Shown piece after piece: positions 37,685-46,657 of a stretch of DNA of 64,000 bases. The first letter of the stretch is position 1; every line of letters begins with the position of its first letter. The stretch lies in NCBI GenBank assembly GCA_017303975.1, contig JAFLBG010000017.1, forward strand, positions 1 through 64,000. The letters are read 5' to 3'. The position numbers and the translations under genes are program-made. The DNA comes from Bacteroidota bacterium (lineage in GTDB: Bacteria; Bacteroidota; Bacteroidia; JAFLBG01). The notes beneath the pieces are model-generated. The model saw only the letters and a program-made list of their open reading frames with translations. It had not been told where the DNA came from and made no database searches.

Positions 37685-37692
37685 TATATTTG
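37685..37692 (+). promoter_or_regulatory. TATATTTG -7 element of the psd gene
   Basis: TATATTTG lies 15 bases before the ATG at 37708, with a TTTG (37658-37661) 23 bases upstream. It overlaps an in-frame TTG at 37690, which therefore cannot be the start if this promoter is used. Confidence 0.6.
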
Positions 37693-37707
37693 CCAAAATA
37701 TTTTACT

Positions 37708-38364
37708 ATGTACATTCATAAAGAAGGATTTCCAACCATTGCAATAACAGTTTTATTTATAGCGCTACTTAACGGAACAACACTGTATGCATTTCCCAAC
37801 AGTGGTATTGTGCATATTATATCTGTTTTAGTCAGTTTATTTTTACTTATTACTGTACTTCAATTTTTTAGAAATCCGAAACGAAATACTATTCAAAATT
37901 CAAATGCAATTATTGCTCCGGCAGATGGAAAAGTGGTAGTAATTGAAGAAACTACTGAAACAGAATATTTAAAAACCAAGTGTATTCAAGTTTCTATATT
38001 TATGTCGCCCATTAATGTGCATGTAAATAGATATCCTATTTCAGGCACAGTGAGTTATGCAAAATATCATCCGGGAAAATATCTTGTTGCATGGCATCCA
38101 AAATCTTCAACTGAAAACGAAAGAACCAGTATTGCTGTTAAACATACCAAAGGCTACGAAATATTATTCCGCCAAATTGCGGGTGCCTTAGCCAGAAGAA
38201 TTGTTTATTATGCTAAAGAAAATGATACAGCGATGCAGGGAAGTGAATTTGGCTTTATCAAATTTGGTTCTCGTGTTGATTTATATCTTCCATTGACTGC
38301 AAAAATCAAAGTGGAGTTGAATCAAAAAACTATTGGCGGAGAAACAATTATTGCTGAGGTCTGA
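37708..38364 (+). CDS. psd: Phosphatidylserine decarboxylase family protein
   Basis: A 218-residue short-type (archaeal-like) phosphatidylserine decarboxylase. It makes phosphatidylethanolamine at the inner membrane. Two hydrophobic segments at about 8-29 and 33-52 anchor it. 'APADGKVVVIEE' and 'SIFMSPINVHVNRYPISG' are family signatures. The chain is expected to cleave itself between Gly187 and Ser188 in 'IKFGSRVDLYLP', turning Ser into the pyruvoyl cofactor. No CDP-diacylglycerol-serine synthase gene is adjacent. Confidence 0.92.
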   Translation: MYIHKEGFPTIAITVLFIALLNGTTLYAFPNSGIVHIISVLVSLFLLITVLQFFRNPKRNTIQNSNAIIAPADGKVVVIEETTETEYLKTKCIQVSIFMSPINVHVNRYPISGTVSYAKYHPGKYLVAWHPKSSTENERTSIAVKHTKGYEILFRQIAGALARRIVYYAKENDTAMQGSEFGFIKFGSRVDLYLPLTAKIKVELNQKTIGGETIIAEV

Positions 38365-38383
38365 TAACTATCAGTAAACAATA

Positions 38384-38414
38384 TTGTTATTTGGGTATTA
38401 ATTTGGTACATTTG
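38384..38414 (+). promoter_or_regulatory. Promoter of the Cys/Lys-rich protein gene (TTG-N20-TACATTTG)
   Basis: TTG (38384-38386) and TACATTTG (38407-38414) are 20 bases apart. The ATG is 34 bases downstream. Confidence 0.65.
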
Positions 38415-38448
38415 TTGTAAGTATATAACTAAACTAAAACATACCATT

Positions 38449-38742
38449 ATGAAAAAATTATTTTTATTGTTAGCATTCGCAGGAATTGTTGGTGCTACAT
38501 CATCTAATATGATTGCTGCTAGCTTTGGAACAAAAGCTACTGTTGTTAATCATGATGACAAAAAAGACAAAAAGAAAGATTGCTGCAAAAAAGGCGATAA
38601 AAAAGCTTGTGCTAAAGATGCAAACGGAAAAGCTTGCGCTAAAGACGAAAAATCTTGTAGCAAAGGTGAGAAAAAAGCATGTTGCAAAAATAAATCAGCA
38701 GAAGCTGCTCCTGCAAAAACAGAAGAGAAAAAAGCTGAATAA
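38449..38742 (+). CDS. Small secreted Cys/Lys-rich protein, possible metal binder
   Basis: A 97-residue protein I do not recognise. Residues 1-24 are a signal peptide (MKKLFLLLAFAGIVGATSSNMIAA). The mature part is about one-third Lys and carries seven Cys in a repeated pattern: DCCKK, ACAKD, ACAKD, SCSKG, ACCKN. It ends in an Ala/Glu/Lys-rich tail. Low complexity and paired Cys suggest metal or redox binding in the periplasm; this is inferred. A good promoter and strong terminator flank it, so it is a real single-gene unit. A second long frame one base out (38513-38749) is only a by-product of the Lys/Ala codons. Confidence 0.75.
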   Translation: MKKLFLLLAFAGIVGATSSNMIAASFGTKATVVNHDDKKDKKKDCCKKGDKKACAKDANGKACAKDEKSCSKGEKKACCKNKSAEAAPAKTEEKKAE

Positions 38743-38756
38743 CATTTAATTCTTAT

Positions 38757-38799
38757 AAAACACGAGAGGCTGCTCCAATAGGGCAGCCTCTCGTGTTTT
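38757..38799. terminator. Strong bidirectional 17-bp terminator
   Basis: AAAACACGAGAGGCTGC (38757-38773) pairs perfectly with GCAGCCTCTCGTGTTTT (38783-38799). It ends the Cys/Lys-rich gene and also lies 50 bases past the convergent crtB stop. Confidence 0.92.
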
Positions 38800-38848
38800 A
38801 TACTATACTATTCCCTTAAATCATTCTCCGTACATTTTACGAATAGAT

Positions 38849-39691
38849 TTATAATAAATTGAAATTATGTCTTACATACGAATTAAGTAATAACATAACT
38901 TTTTCGGAATTTGGTATTCTTATTCGCTCTGTCATAACCCTTTCTGGCTTTACCCGTTTTATTTTGTTAAACAAGGAACGGAAATATACATATGCCAAAT
39001 AAACCCCAAATCGTGAACTTTTTGGAAGAAGTAAAATTCCTTTATACCCCTCGTCAAAATCAGCCTCAATATCTTTTTCAATTGCACGTTTCGTTTCTTC
39101 GTCAAATTTTGTAATATCAATTCCCGGAAAATATGCTCTATCTAAATCAATTGTATCTTGCTTCAAATCTCTTAAAAAATTAATTTTCTGAAAAGCAGAG
39201 CCTAAGCTCATAGCATAATCTTTCAACTGATTGTACTGAGTTTCGCAACCCTCGCAAAAAACCTTTAAGCACATTAATCCAACTACTTCTGCCGAGCCAA
39301 GAATATATTTATCATATGCATCTTTTGTGTACGATTTTTTATTCAAATCCATCTCCATACTATCCAAAAAAGTATCTATTAAACTCAAATCAATAGAATA
39401 CTCGTTTACTGTTTTCTGAAAACTATTTAGTATTGGATTAAGGCTGATACCTTGCTTTATTGCTTTATAGGTATCTAACCTAAACGATTGCAATAAATCT
39501 GCCTTATCGTACTCATGAAACGTATCTACTATTTCATCTGCAAATCGAACAAAGCCATAAATATTAAAAATCGGTTCATGAAATCTTTTGCTCAGAAATT
39601 TAATACCCATTGAAAAAGATGTACTGTAGCTTAATGTCGTAAGCTTACTGGTTTTGTAAGATATTTTATCAAACAATGCTTTTGTTGCCAT
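38849..39691 (-). CDS. crtB: Phytoene synthase (squalene/phytoene synthase family)
   Basis: A 280-residue prenyl synthase. It joins two geranylgeranyl diphosphates into phytoene. The two Asp-rich motifs are 'FVRFADEIVD' (about 47-56) and 'QKINFLRDLKQDTIDLDRAYFP' (about 167-188). 'YSTSFSMGIKFL' at the N terminus is also typical. It follows crtI by six bases, which favours phytoene rather than squalene synthesis. Length is normal for the bacterial enzyme. Confidence 0.93.
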   Translation of the reverse strand: MATKALFDKISYKTSKLTTLSYSTSFSMGIKFLSKRFHEPIFNIYGFVRFADEIVDTFHEYDKADLLQSFRLDTYKAIKQGISLNPILNSFQKTVNEYSIDLSLIDTFLDSMEMDLNKKSYTKDAYDKYILGSAEVVGLMCLKVFCEGCETQYNQLKDYAMSLGSAFQKINFLRDLKQDTIDLDRAYFPGIDITKFDEETKRAIEKDIEADFDEGYKGILLLPKSSRFGVYLAYVYFRSLFNKIKRVKPERVMTERIRIPNSEKVMLLLNSYVRHNFNLL

Positions 39692-39697
39692 AAAAAT

Positions 39698-41191
39698 TTA
39701 ATTAAAGTCTTTTATTATTTGAGTAGCTGCAACTTTCCCCGAAATAAGAGCGGGAGGAACTCCTGGCCCCGGAACAGTTAACTGCCCGGTAAAATATAAG
39801 TTCTTAAGTTTTTTGCTTTTTAATTTGGGTTTTAAATTTGCTGTTTGCCAAAGTGTATTAGACAGTCCATACGCATTTCCTTTAAAGGCATTGTAATCTT
39901 TTACAAAGTCAGTAAATGCGTAATCTTTCCTATAAACAATATTTTCTTTTATTCGTTCTCCTGTTTTTTTCTCCATGCGAGCAATTACTTTTTCAAACAA
40001 ACTCTCTCGCACCTCTACCGTATCAATCAATCCGGGGGCAACAGGAATCAAAATGAATAAATTTTCACATCCCTCTGGCGCAACAGTTGAATCTGTTTTA
40101 GATGGAGCGGAAACATAAAACAATGGGTTATCAGGCCATTTAGGCTTGTCGTAAATATCTTTAGAATGAATATCAAAGTTTGTGTCGAAAAACAAATTAT
40201 GGTGAAGTAAATTATCTAGTTGCTTATTTACACCTAAATAAAATATAACACACGAAGGAGCTAGTTTCCGCTTATCCCAATATTCTGGCGTATATGACCT
40301 GCTGTCCTTTTCAAGCAAATGCTGCTCAACATGATGATAGTCTGCACCACCAACAAGTACATCACACACATAACTTCCCTTATCTGTTGTAACAGAAGCA
40401 ACTCGCCTACTTTCGGTATTTATTTTTGAAACAGTTTCAGACAACTTAATTTGTACACCTAATTCTTTAGCCAAACTTACCATCCCCTCTACTATTTTAT
40501 GCATTCCTCCTTTAGGATACCAAGTACCAAGCGACATATCAGCATAATTCATTAAACTATACAATGCGGGAATATCTTTGGGCTGCGCCCCTAGAAAAAG
40601 CACCGGAAATTCTAATAGCTGAATGAGCTTGGGGTTAGAAAAGTATTTTCTAACATAATCATGAAACGACTGAAAAATATGCAAACGAAAAACACCCGAC
40701 AAAACTCTTTTATCAATAAATTCTGATATAGATTCACCTGGTTTATAAACCAAATCATTAATACCTACATCATACTTATAGGCGGCTTCTTTTAAAAAAT
40801 CACGTAACTTATTCCCTGCCCCTTTCTCTGTTGCCTCAAATAAATTGTATAATCCATCTAAATCCGCAGGAACATCAACATGATCATTGTCTGAAAAGAA
40901 AACTCTGTAGGAAGGAGATAAACGTTCAAGTTGATAATAATCGCTTACTTTTTTTCCAAATGAGTTAAAAAATGACTCAAAAACATCCGGCATCCAATAC
41001 CAACTTGGTCCCATATCAAACGTAAACCCATTTGTTATAAATTTTCTAGCTCTGCCTCCTGCTTGATTATTCTTTTCCAAAATAGTTACAGAAAAACCTT
41101 CTTTTGCTAAATGGCAAGCAGCAGACAAACCCGCAAAACCTGCTCCTATTACAATAGCCGTTCTCTTTTCTAAATTATTTTGTTTAACCAT
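39698..41191 (-). CDS. crtI: Phytoene desaturase (CrtI-type)
   Basis: A 497-residue FAD-dependent desaturase that converts phytoene to lycopene. The N-terminal dinucleotide-binding segment is 'AIVIGAGFAGLSAACHLAKEGFSVTILEKNNQAGGRAR' (about 12-49), followed by 'FDMGPSWYWMPDVFE'. The C terminus has 'NLYFTGQLTVPGPGVPPALISGKVAA', the carotenoid-desaturase signature. It is the first gene of a crtI-crtB operon with its own TATATTTG promoter. No cyclase, hydroxylase or ketolase gene adjoins. Confidence 0.94.
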   Translation of the reverse strand: MVKQNNLEKRTAIVIGAGFAGLSAACHLAKEGFSVTILEKNNQAGGRARKFITNGFTFDMGPSWYWMPDVFESFFNSFGKKVSDYYQLERLSPSYRVFFSDNDHVDVPADLDGLYNLFEATEKGAGNKLRDFLKEAAYKYDVGINDLVYKPGESISEFIDKRVLSGVFRLHIFQSFHDYVRKYFSNPKLIQLLEFPVLFLGAQPKDIPALYSLMNYADMSLGTWYPKGGMHKIVEGMVSLAKELGVQIKLSETVSKINTESRRVASVTTDKGSYVCDVLVGGADYHHVEQHLLEKDSRSYTPEYWDKRKLAPSCVIFYLGVNKQLDNLLHHNLFFDTNFDIHSKDIYDKPKWPDNPLFYVSAPSKTDSTVAPEGCENLFILIPVAPGLIDTVEVRESLFEKVIARMEKKTGERIKENIVYRKDYAFTDFVKDYNAFKGNAYGLSNTLWQTANLKPKLKSKKLKNLYFTGQLTVPGPGVPPALISGKVAATQIIKDFN

Positions 41192-41208
41192 TATTAAATA
41201 TAATTAAA

Positions 41209-41239
41209 CAAATATAGTATATTAAACCATAAAAAGCAA
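41209..41239 (-). promoter_or_regulatory. crtI promoter (TTG-N20-TATATTTG)
   Basis: On the minus strand, TTG (41237-41239) and TATATTTG (41209-41216) are 20 bases apart. The ATG lies 17 bases downstream, giving a very short leader. Confidence 0.7.
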
Positions 41240-41292
41240 TTACGTTTAACATTTATTATAAATTATAAAACAAAAAACCATATCTATTAGCA

Positions 41293-41324
41293 TTGAAAAA
41301 ATAAAGTTCAATTCCTTACTTTTA
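41293..41324 (+). promoter_or_regulatory. Probable promoter of the zinc-ribbon gene
   Basis: TTG (41293-41295) and TACTTTTA (41317-41324) are 21 bases apart. The -7 element has A in place of the final G. The ATG is 37 bases downstream. Confidence 0.45.
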
Positions 41325-41361
41325 CGAAACATCAGCTTTTATTAATATATTACTGGCAATT

Positions 41362-41565
41362 ATGGCAACAAAAACTACATCAAAATGCCCTAAATGTGTT
41401 GGGGCGCAAATTACTGGAAAATCATGGGATCGATTTTTGGGGGAGTCGGCAGCCCCTCTTGAAATAGAAACATTTATGGAGCACACCTACCCACTTGTGC
41501 CAAAAATATGCACTAAATGTGGCTATGTTGAGTTTTATGCTCTTTTTCCTAAGAGGAAAAAATAA
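41362..41565 (+). CDS. Small zinc-ribbon protein
   Basis: A 67-residue protein with two CxxC pairs, CPKC (about 9-12) and CTKC (about 50-53), separated by about 37 residues. This is the ligand set of a zinc ribbon. The second pair is in '[15 protein letters not shown]', as in nucleic-acid-binding zinc ribbons. I cannot assign a named family. It lies 53 bases upstream of parE and may share its transcript. Confidence 0.7.
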   Translation: MATKTTSKCPKCVGAQITGKSWDRFLGESAAPLEIETFMEHTYPLVPKICTKCGYVEFYALFPKRKK

Positions 41566-41618
41566 TTTTTACCAATTTAGAATTTAGATATTACTATTTA
41601 GAATTTCAGTTATTTATT

Positions 41619-43472
41619 ATGTCAGATAAAGTAAAATACAACGAAGACAGTATTAAGACCCTTGAGTGGAATGAGCATATACGCTTACGCCCTGGTATGT
41701 ACATAGGAAAATTAGGAGATGGCTCTTCGCCTGATGACGGTATTTATATACTACTTAAAGAGGTTATAGATAACTGTATTGACGAGTTTGTAATGGGCAA
41801 TGGAAAAGTCATTGACATTACCATTAAAGATAAACTAGTAACAGTGCGCGATTACGGTCGAGGAATTCCGTTAGGAAAAGTAGTCGATGTAGTTTCTAAG
41901 ATTAATACTGGAGCTAAATATGACTCAGAGGCATTTAAAAAATCGGTAGGATTAAACGGTGTGGGTACGAAAGCTGTAAATGCTTTGTCTAGTGCTTTTA
42001 CTGTTCAATCTTTTAGAGAAGGTAAAACCAAATCTGCAGAATTTAATATTGGCAATCTACTTAAAGAATCTAAATTAACTAGCTCAAATGATAAGGAAGG
42101 AACTTTTGTGTCCTTTATTCCTGACGAAAAAATATTTGGCAAGTATCACTACATAAATGAATATGTAGAAAAAATGCTTTGGAACTACGCATACTTAAAC
42201 GTAGGACTAAAGCTTATTTTCAATGGCAACGAATTTATTTCAAAAAACGGATTGCTGGATTTGTTAAATCAAAATTTGAGTGGTCCGGTATTATATCAAC
42301 CAATACATCTTAGTGGTAATGATATAGAGGTTGCAATGACCCACGCAGAAACGCAGTATGGAGAAGAGTATTATTCTTTTGTAAATGGAGCGCATACTAC
42401 ACAAGGCGGAACACACCAAGCTGCTTTTAGAGAGGCAGTTGTAAAAACTATTCGGGATTTTTACAAGAAAGACTTTGAGGCAGTTGACATTAGAACATCA
42501 ATTATTGCGGCTGTAAGTATAAAAGTTCAAGAACCGGTTTTTGAATCGCAAACAAAAACAAAGCTTGGCTCGCAGGATGTTGGGCCCAAAGGACCTAGTG
42601 TAAAAGCTTTTATTGGCGATTTTTTAAAACAAGAACTAGATAATTATTTACATAAGCACCCCGAATTAGCACAAAACCTATTAGCAAAAATCCTTCAATC
42701 TGAACGCGAAAGGAAAGAGCTTTCGGGCATACAAAAGCTAGCAAGAGACAGAGCAAAAAAAGCATCACTACACAATAGAAAGCTACGTGATTGCAGAGTT
42801 CATTACGATACCAACCACGATAGACGTCTAGAAACAAGTTTATTCATTTGTGAAGGTGATTCAGCTAGTGGGTCTATTACAAAAGTACGCGATGTAAATA
42901 CACAAGCTGTATTTAGCTTAAAAGGTAAACCTCTTAACGCCTTCGGACTTACCAAAAAAGTAGTATACGAAAACGAAGAATTTAATTTATTGCAAAGTGC
43001 ACTAAACATAGAAGACGGACTAGAAAACTTACGTTATAACAATGTAATTTTAGCAACTGATGCCGATGTGGATGGTATGCACATTCGTTTACTATTACTA
43101 ACCTTCTTTTTGCAATTTTTTCCTGACTTGGTAAAAAATGGGCATTTATACATTTTACAAACTCCTTTATTTAGGGTTCGTAATAAAAAAGAAACCATTT
43201 ATTGTTACTCCGATGAAGAGCGCCAAAGAGCAATTCAAAAACTTGGCACAAAACCTGAAATAACCCGATTTAAGGGACTTGGAGAAATATCGCCTGATGA
43301 GTTTAAGAATTTCATTGGAAAGGATATTCGCTTGGAACCTGTAATTATTGGAAAGGAAACCACCATCTCAGAATTGCTTAGCTACTACATGGGTAAAAAC
43401 ACACCAGAACGCCAAGATTTTATTATTGATAATTTAAAAGTAGAAATGGACTTGGTAGAAGATTCTATTTAA
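41619..43472 (+). CDS. parE: DNA topoisomerase IV subunit B
   Basis: A 617-residue type IIA topoisomerase ATPase subunit. The GHKL site shows '[11 protein letters not shown]' (48-57), 'DYGRGIPLG' and '[15 protein letters not shown]'. The TOPRIM domain has 'EGDSASGS' (412-419) and DADVDG (481-486). Length is short for GyrB, matching ParE, which decatenates daughter chromosomes. The subunit A gene lies downstream with only a HIT gene between them, so the three are probably one operon. Confidence 0.93.
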   Translation: MSDKVKYNEDSIKTLEWNEHIRLRPGMYIGKLGDGSSPDDGIYILLKEVIDNCIDEFVMGNGKVIDITIKDKLVTVRDYGRGIPLGKVVDVVSKINTGAKYDSEAFKKSVGLNGVGTKAVNALSSAFTVQSFREGKTKSAEFNIGNLLKESKLTSSNDKEGTFVSFIPDEKIFGKYHYINEYVEKMLWNYAYLNVGLKLIFNGNEFISKNGLLDLLNQNLSGPVLYQPIHLSGNDIEVAMTHAETQYGEEYYSFVNGAHTTQGGTHQAAFREAVVKTIRDFYKKDFEAVDIRTSIIAAVSIKVQEPVFESQTKTKLGSQDVGPKGPSVKAFIGDFLKQELDNYLHKHPELAQNLLAKILQSERERKELSGIQKLARDRAKKASLHNRKLRDCRVHYDTNHDRRLETSLFICEGDSASGSITKVRDVNTQAVFSLKGKPLNAFGLTKKVVYENEEFNLLQSALNIEDGLENLRYNNVILATDADVDGMHIRLLLLTFFLQFFPDLVKNGHLYILQTPLFRVRNKKETIYCYSDEERQRAIQKLGTKPEITRFKGLGEISPDEFKNFIGKDIRLEPVIIGKETTISELLSYYMGKNTPERQDFIIDNLKVEMDLVEDSI

Positions 43473-43511
43473 TTAGAGAATTAGGTAATGTAGTGATTTG
43501 AAAATTTGAAG

Positions 43512-43982
43512 ATGAAAAAAATTGCTGATTGTATATTTTGTAAAATAGCTGCGGGAGAAGTTCCCTCCTATAAAGTTTGGGAAGATGAAAAGCATTTGGC
43601 TTTTTTATCTATTTTTCCTAACACTAAGGGCTTTACGGTTGTTATTCCAAAACAACATTATTCCAGTTATTGCTTCGATTTACCAGATACCGTTTTAACA
43701 GAACTAATACTTGCAACCAAAAAAGTAGGAAAACTGCTTGACAAATCATTTGAAAATGTTGGTCGTACAGCTATGATCACAGAAGGATTTGGGGTCGACC
43801 ACGTGCACACCAAGCTAATTCCGTTGCACGGCACCGGAGATATGACAACATGGAAACCTATCAACTCTTCAAATAAAAAATATTTTACACAATATGAAGG
43901 CTATGTATCTTCCCACGATTGCGATAAAGCAGACGATGCAGAATTAAAAATAATTGCAGAACAAATTAGACAAAATAATTAA
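43512..43982 (+). CDS. HIT family protein
   Basis: A 156-residue histidine-triad nucleotide hydrolase or transferase. 'CIFCKIAAGEVPSYKVWEDEKHLAFLSIFPNTKGFTVVIPKQHY' is the family N terminus with two zinc-type Cys. The HIT motif reads 'DHVHTKLIPLHG': the third His of the triad is Lys, a variant known in some bacterial and plant HIT proteins. It sits between parE and parC. The ATG at 43512 is chosen over a TTG six bases upstream. Confidence 0.9.
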   Translation: MKKIADCIFCKIAAGEVPSYKVWEDEKHLAFLSIFPNTKGFTVVIPKQHYSSYCFDLPDTVLTELILATKKVGKLLDKSFENVGRTAMITEGFGVDHVHTKLIPLHGTGDMTTWKPINSSNKKYFTQYEGYVSSHDCDKADDAELKIIAEQIRQNN

Positions 43983-43999
43983 TTGACCTTATTTAGTAT

Positions 44000-46621
44000 A
44001 TGTCAGAATTAACTAACAATTCAGAAGAAAACAATACAAACGAAAACCATAATATCATACACCTAAATGGTATGTATAAAAATTGGTTTTTAGATTATGC
44101 ATCCTATGTAATTTTAGAACGTGCTGTACCTTATGTTGACGATGGACTAAAACCAGTACAGCGAAGACTATTGCATTCATTGTGGGAATTGGAAGATGGT
44201 CGTTACAACAAAGTTGCCAACGTAATTGGGCATACGATGAAGTATCATCCACACGGAGATGCTTCTATTGGTGATGCTATGGTGCAAATAGGGCAAAAAG
44301 ATCTTCTTATTGATACTCAAGGTAACTGGGGAAATATACTAACAGGAGATAGCGCAGCTGCTCCACGTTATATAGAAGCTCGCTTATCTAAATTTGCGTT
44401 AGAAGTAGCCTTTAATCCTAAAACAACTGTTTGGCAATCTAGTTATGATGGAAGAAACAAAGAACCAATAGCCTTACCAATTAAATTTCCTTTGCTATTG
44501 GCACAAGGTGTTGAAGGAATCGCAGTTGGATTAGCTTGTAAAATTTTACCGCATAATTTCAATGAGTTAATCGATGCATCAATAAATATCCTTAAAGGGA
44601 AAAAGACTAATATTCAACCTGACTTTTTAACGGGCGGGATGGCTGACTTTACCGACTATAACGATGGATTGAGAGGTGGAAAAATACGTATTAGAGCCAA
44701 AATAAGCCAAGTTGACAAAAAGAACTTGGTAATTACTGAAATTCCTTTTTCTACTACAACCACATCTGTTATTGATAGTATTGTTGCTGCCAACGATAAA
44801 GGAAAAATAAAAATAAAAAAAGTTGAAGACAATACTTCTGAAAATGTTGAAATACTAATACATCTTATCCCGGGTACAGATATAGACAAAACGATTGATG
44901 CTCTTTATGCATTTACAGATTGTGAAATATCCATATCCCCAAATGCATGTATTATTGAAAATGATAAACCTCGCTTTGTTGGAGTTAACGAGATTTTAAA
45001 AGTATCTACAGATAGAACACTTCAGCTTCTTAAAAGTGAATTAGAAATTGAAAAATCTGAATTACAAGAACAATGGCATTTCTCTTCTCTTGAAAAAATA
45101 TTTATCAAGGAGGAAAAGTACATCGACTTTAAAAAATATTCCGACAAAAAAGAATTATTCGAATACCTCTATGAATGTTTTAAGCCTCATAAACGCAAAC
45201 TAATTAGAGACATTGCTGATGAAGATTTAGACAAGCTTACAAAAATACCAATGATACGTATTACTCGTTTCGACAGCATTAAAGCAGACGATGTAATGAA
45301 AGAATTGGAGGCAAGATTGGAGCAAGTAAATCAGCACTTAGCTAACCTAGTTGAATTTGCAATAGAGTATTTCAAAAATCTGAAAAAGAAATATGGAGAA
45401 GGACGCGAACGCAAAACAGAAATAAAAACATTTGATACTATTGTAGCTACACGAGTAGCTATTGCCAACGTAAAGCTTTATGTAAACAGAGAAGAAGGAT
45501 TTATAGGCACTTCGTTACGTAAAGATGAATTTGTGGTAGATTGTTCTGATCTAGATGATGTAATTGTCTTTAGAAAAGACGGAGTAATGAAGGTTGTTAA
45601 AATTTCTGAAAAAACATTTGTGGGTAAAGACATTTTGTATGTAAATGTTTTTAAAAAAAACGACACAAATACAATTTACAACCTCATGTACAGAGATGGA
45701 AAGAATGGATTAACAATGATGAAGCGCTTTACAGTTTCCGGTGTTACAAGAGACAAAGAATACAACTTAACAAAAGGTACAGACGACTCTCAGATAATTT
45801 ATTTTACTGCAAATCCAAATGGAGAAGCCGAATTAGTTAATGTGCAACTAAAACCTGTTGCAGGAGTTAGAAAACTAGATTTGGATGTAAACTTTGCAGA
45901 GCTAGCTGTTAAAGGGCGCGATTCTGTTGGGAATATTGTAACTAAATACGCTGTAAAAAAAGTTGTCTTAAAACAAAAAGGCAAAGCAGTTATTTCTGCA
46001 ATTAAAATTTGGTTTGACGATTCTGTACATCGCTTAAATACCGATGCAAGAGGAATTTACCTTGGAGAATTTTTGCCTGAAGATAAAATTTTAACAATTA
46101 CTCAATCCGGCAACTACAAACTTACCGGCTTCGATCTCTCTACTCATTTTGACGATGACATTGTTTTAATCGAAAAATTTTATCCTAAACAACCTGTAAC
46201 AGCAATTTATTTTGATGGAGAAGCAAAAACATATTTTGTAAAACGATTCCTAATTGAACCAACTGATAAGAAAGTATTATTTATTTCAGAAGCAGAAGGC
46301 TCTTACCTTGAAATTGCTACTACACATATTGCTCCTACTGTTGAAGTGAAATTTGCCAAAGTAAAGGACAAAGAAATACCAAGCGAAAAAATTGTATTGT
46401 CCGAATTTATTGAAGTAAAAGGATTAAAAGCAAAGGGGAACAAGCTGTCTAATAACAAAATAAAACAAGTTGACTTAACAAGCCTTATGCCTCTAAAAGG
46501 TTCAACTACAGATGATTTTGAAGATGACGAATTATCTCCAATGGAAAAGCTTCGAAAAGCAAATGATTCTGATAAAAAACCAGGAGGTAGTAATTCTGAG
46601 CAAATTAGTATGAATTTATAA
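44000..46621 (+). CDS. parC: DNA topoisomerase IV subunit A
   Basis: An 873-residue DNA breakage-reunion subunit. The quinolone-resistance region includes 'KYHPHGDASIGDAMV' (about 81-95). The catalytic Tyr is Tyr124 in 'AAAPRYIEARLSK'. The C-terminal third contains degenerate beta-pinwheel repeats and ends in an acidic/Lys tail ('DDFEDDELSPMEKLRKAND'). No GyrA-box (QRRGGKG) is seen, which supports topoisomerase IV rather than gyrase. It starts 17 bases after the HIT stop. Confidence 0.93.
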   Translation: MSELTNNSEENNTNENHNIIHLNGMYKNWFLDYASYVILERAVPYVDDGLKPVQRRLLHSLWELEDGRYNKVANVIGHTMKYHPHGDASIGDAMVQIGQKDLLIDTQGNWGNILTGDSAAAPRYIEARLSKFALEVAFNPKTTVWQSSYDGRNKEPIALPIKFPLLLAQGVEGIAVGLACKILPHNFNELIDASINILKGKKTNIQPDFLTGGMADFTDYNDGLRGGKIRIRAKISQVDKKNLVITEIPFSTTTTSVIDSIVAANDKGKIKIKKVEDNTSENVEILIHLIPGTDIDKTIDALYAFTDCEISISPNACIIENDKPRFVGVNEILKVSTDRTLQLLKSELEIEKSELQEQWHFSSLEKIFIKEEKYIDFKKYSDKKELFEYLYECFKPHKRKLIRDIADEDLDKLTKIPMIRITRFDSIKADDVMKELEARLEQVNQHLANLVEFAIEYFKNLKKKYGEGRERKTEIKTFDTIVATRVAIANVKLYVNREEGFIGTSLRKDEFVVDCSDLDDVIVFRKDGVMKVVKISEKTFVGKDILYVNVFKKNDTNTIYNLMYRDGKNGLTMMKRFTVSGVTRDKEYNLTKGTDDSQIIYFTANPNGEAELVNVQLKPVAGVRKLDLDVNFAELAVKGRDSVGNIVTKYAVKKVVLKQKGKAVISAIKIWFDDSVHRLNTDARGIYLGEFLPEDKILTITQSGNYKLTGFDLSTHFDDDIVLIEKFYPKQPVTAIYFDGEAKTYFVKRFLIEPTDKKVLFISEAEGSYLEIATTHIAPTVEVKFAKVKDKEIPSEKIVLSEFIEVKGLKAKGNKLSNNKIKQVDLTSLMPLKGSTTDDFEDDELSPMEKLRKANDSDKKPGGSNSEQISMNL

Positions 46622-46657
46622 TGGCGTAAAACTATCCCAAAAAATTGTGGACGAAGA

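Noticed and set aside
38513-38749. A second long frame overlapping the Cys/Lys-rich gene
   Set aside because: It arises from the same Lys/Ala codons one base out of frame, has no signal peptide, and the promoter and ATG fit the other frame.
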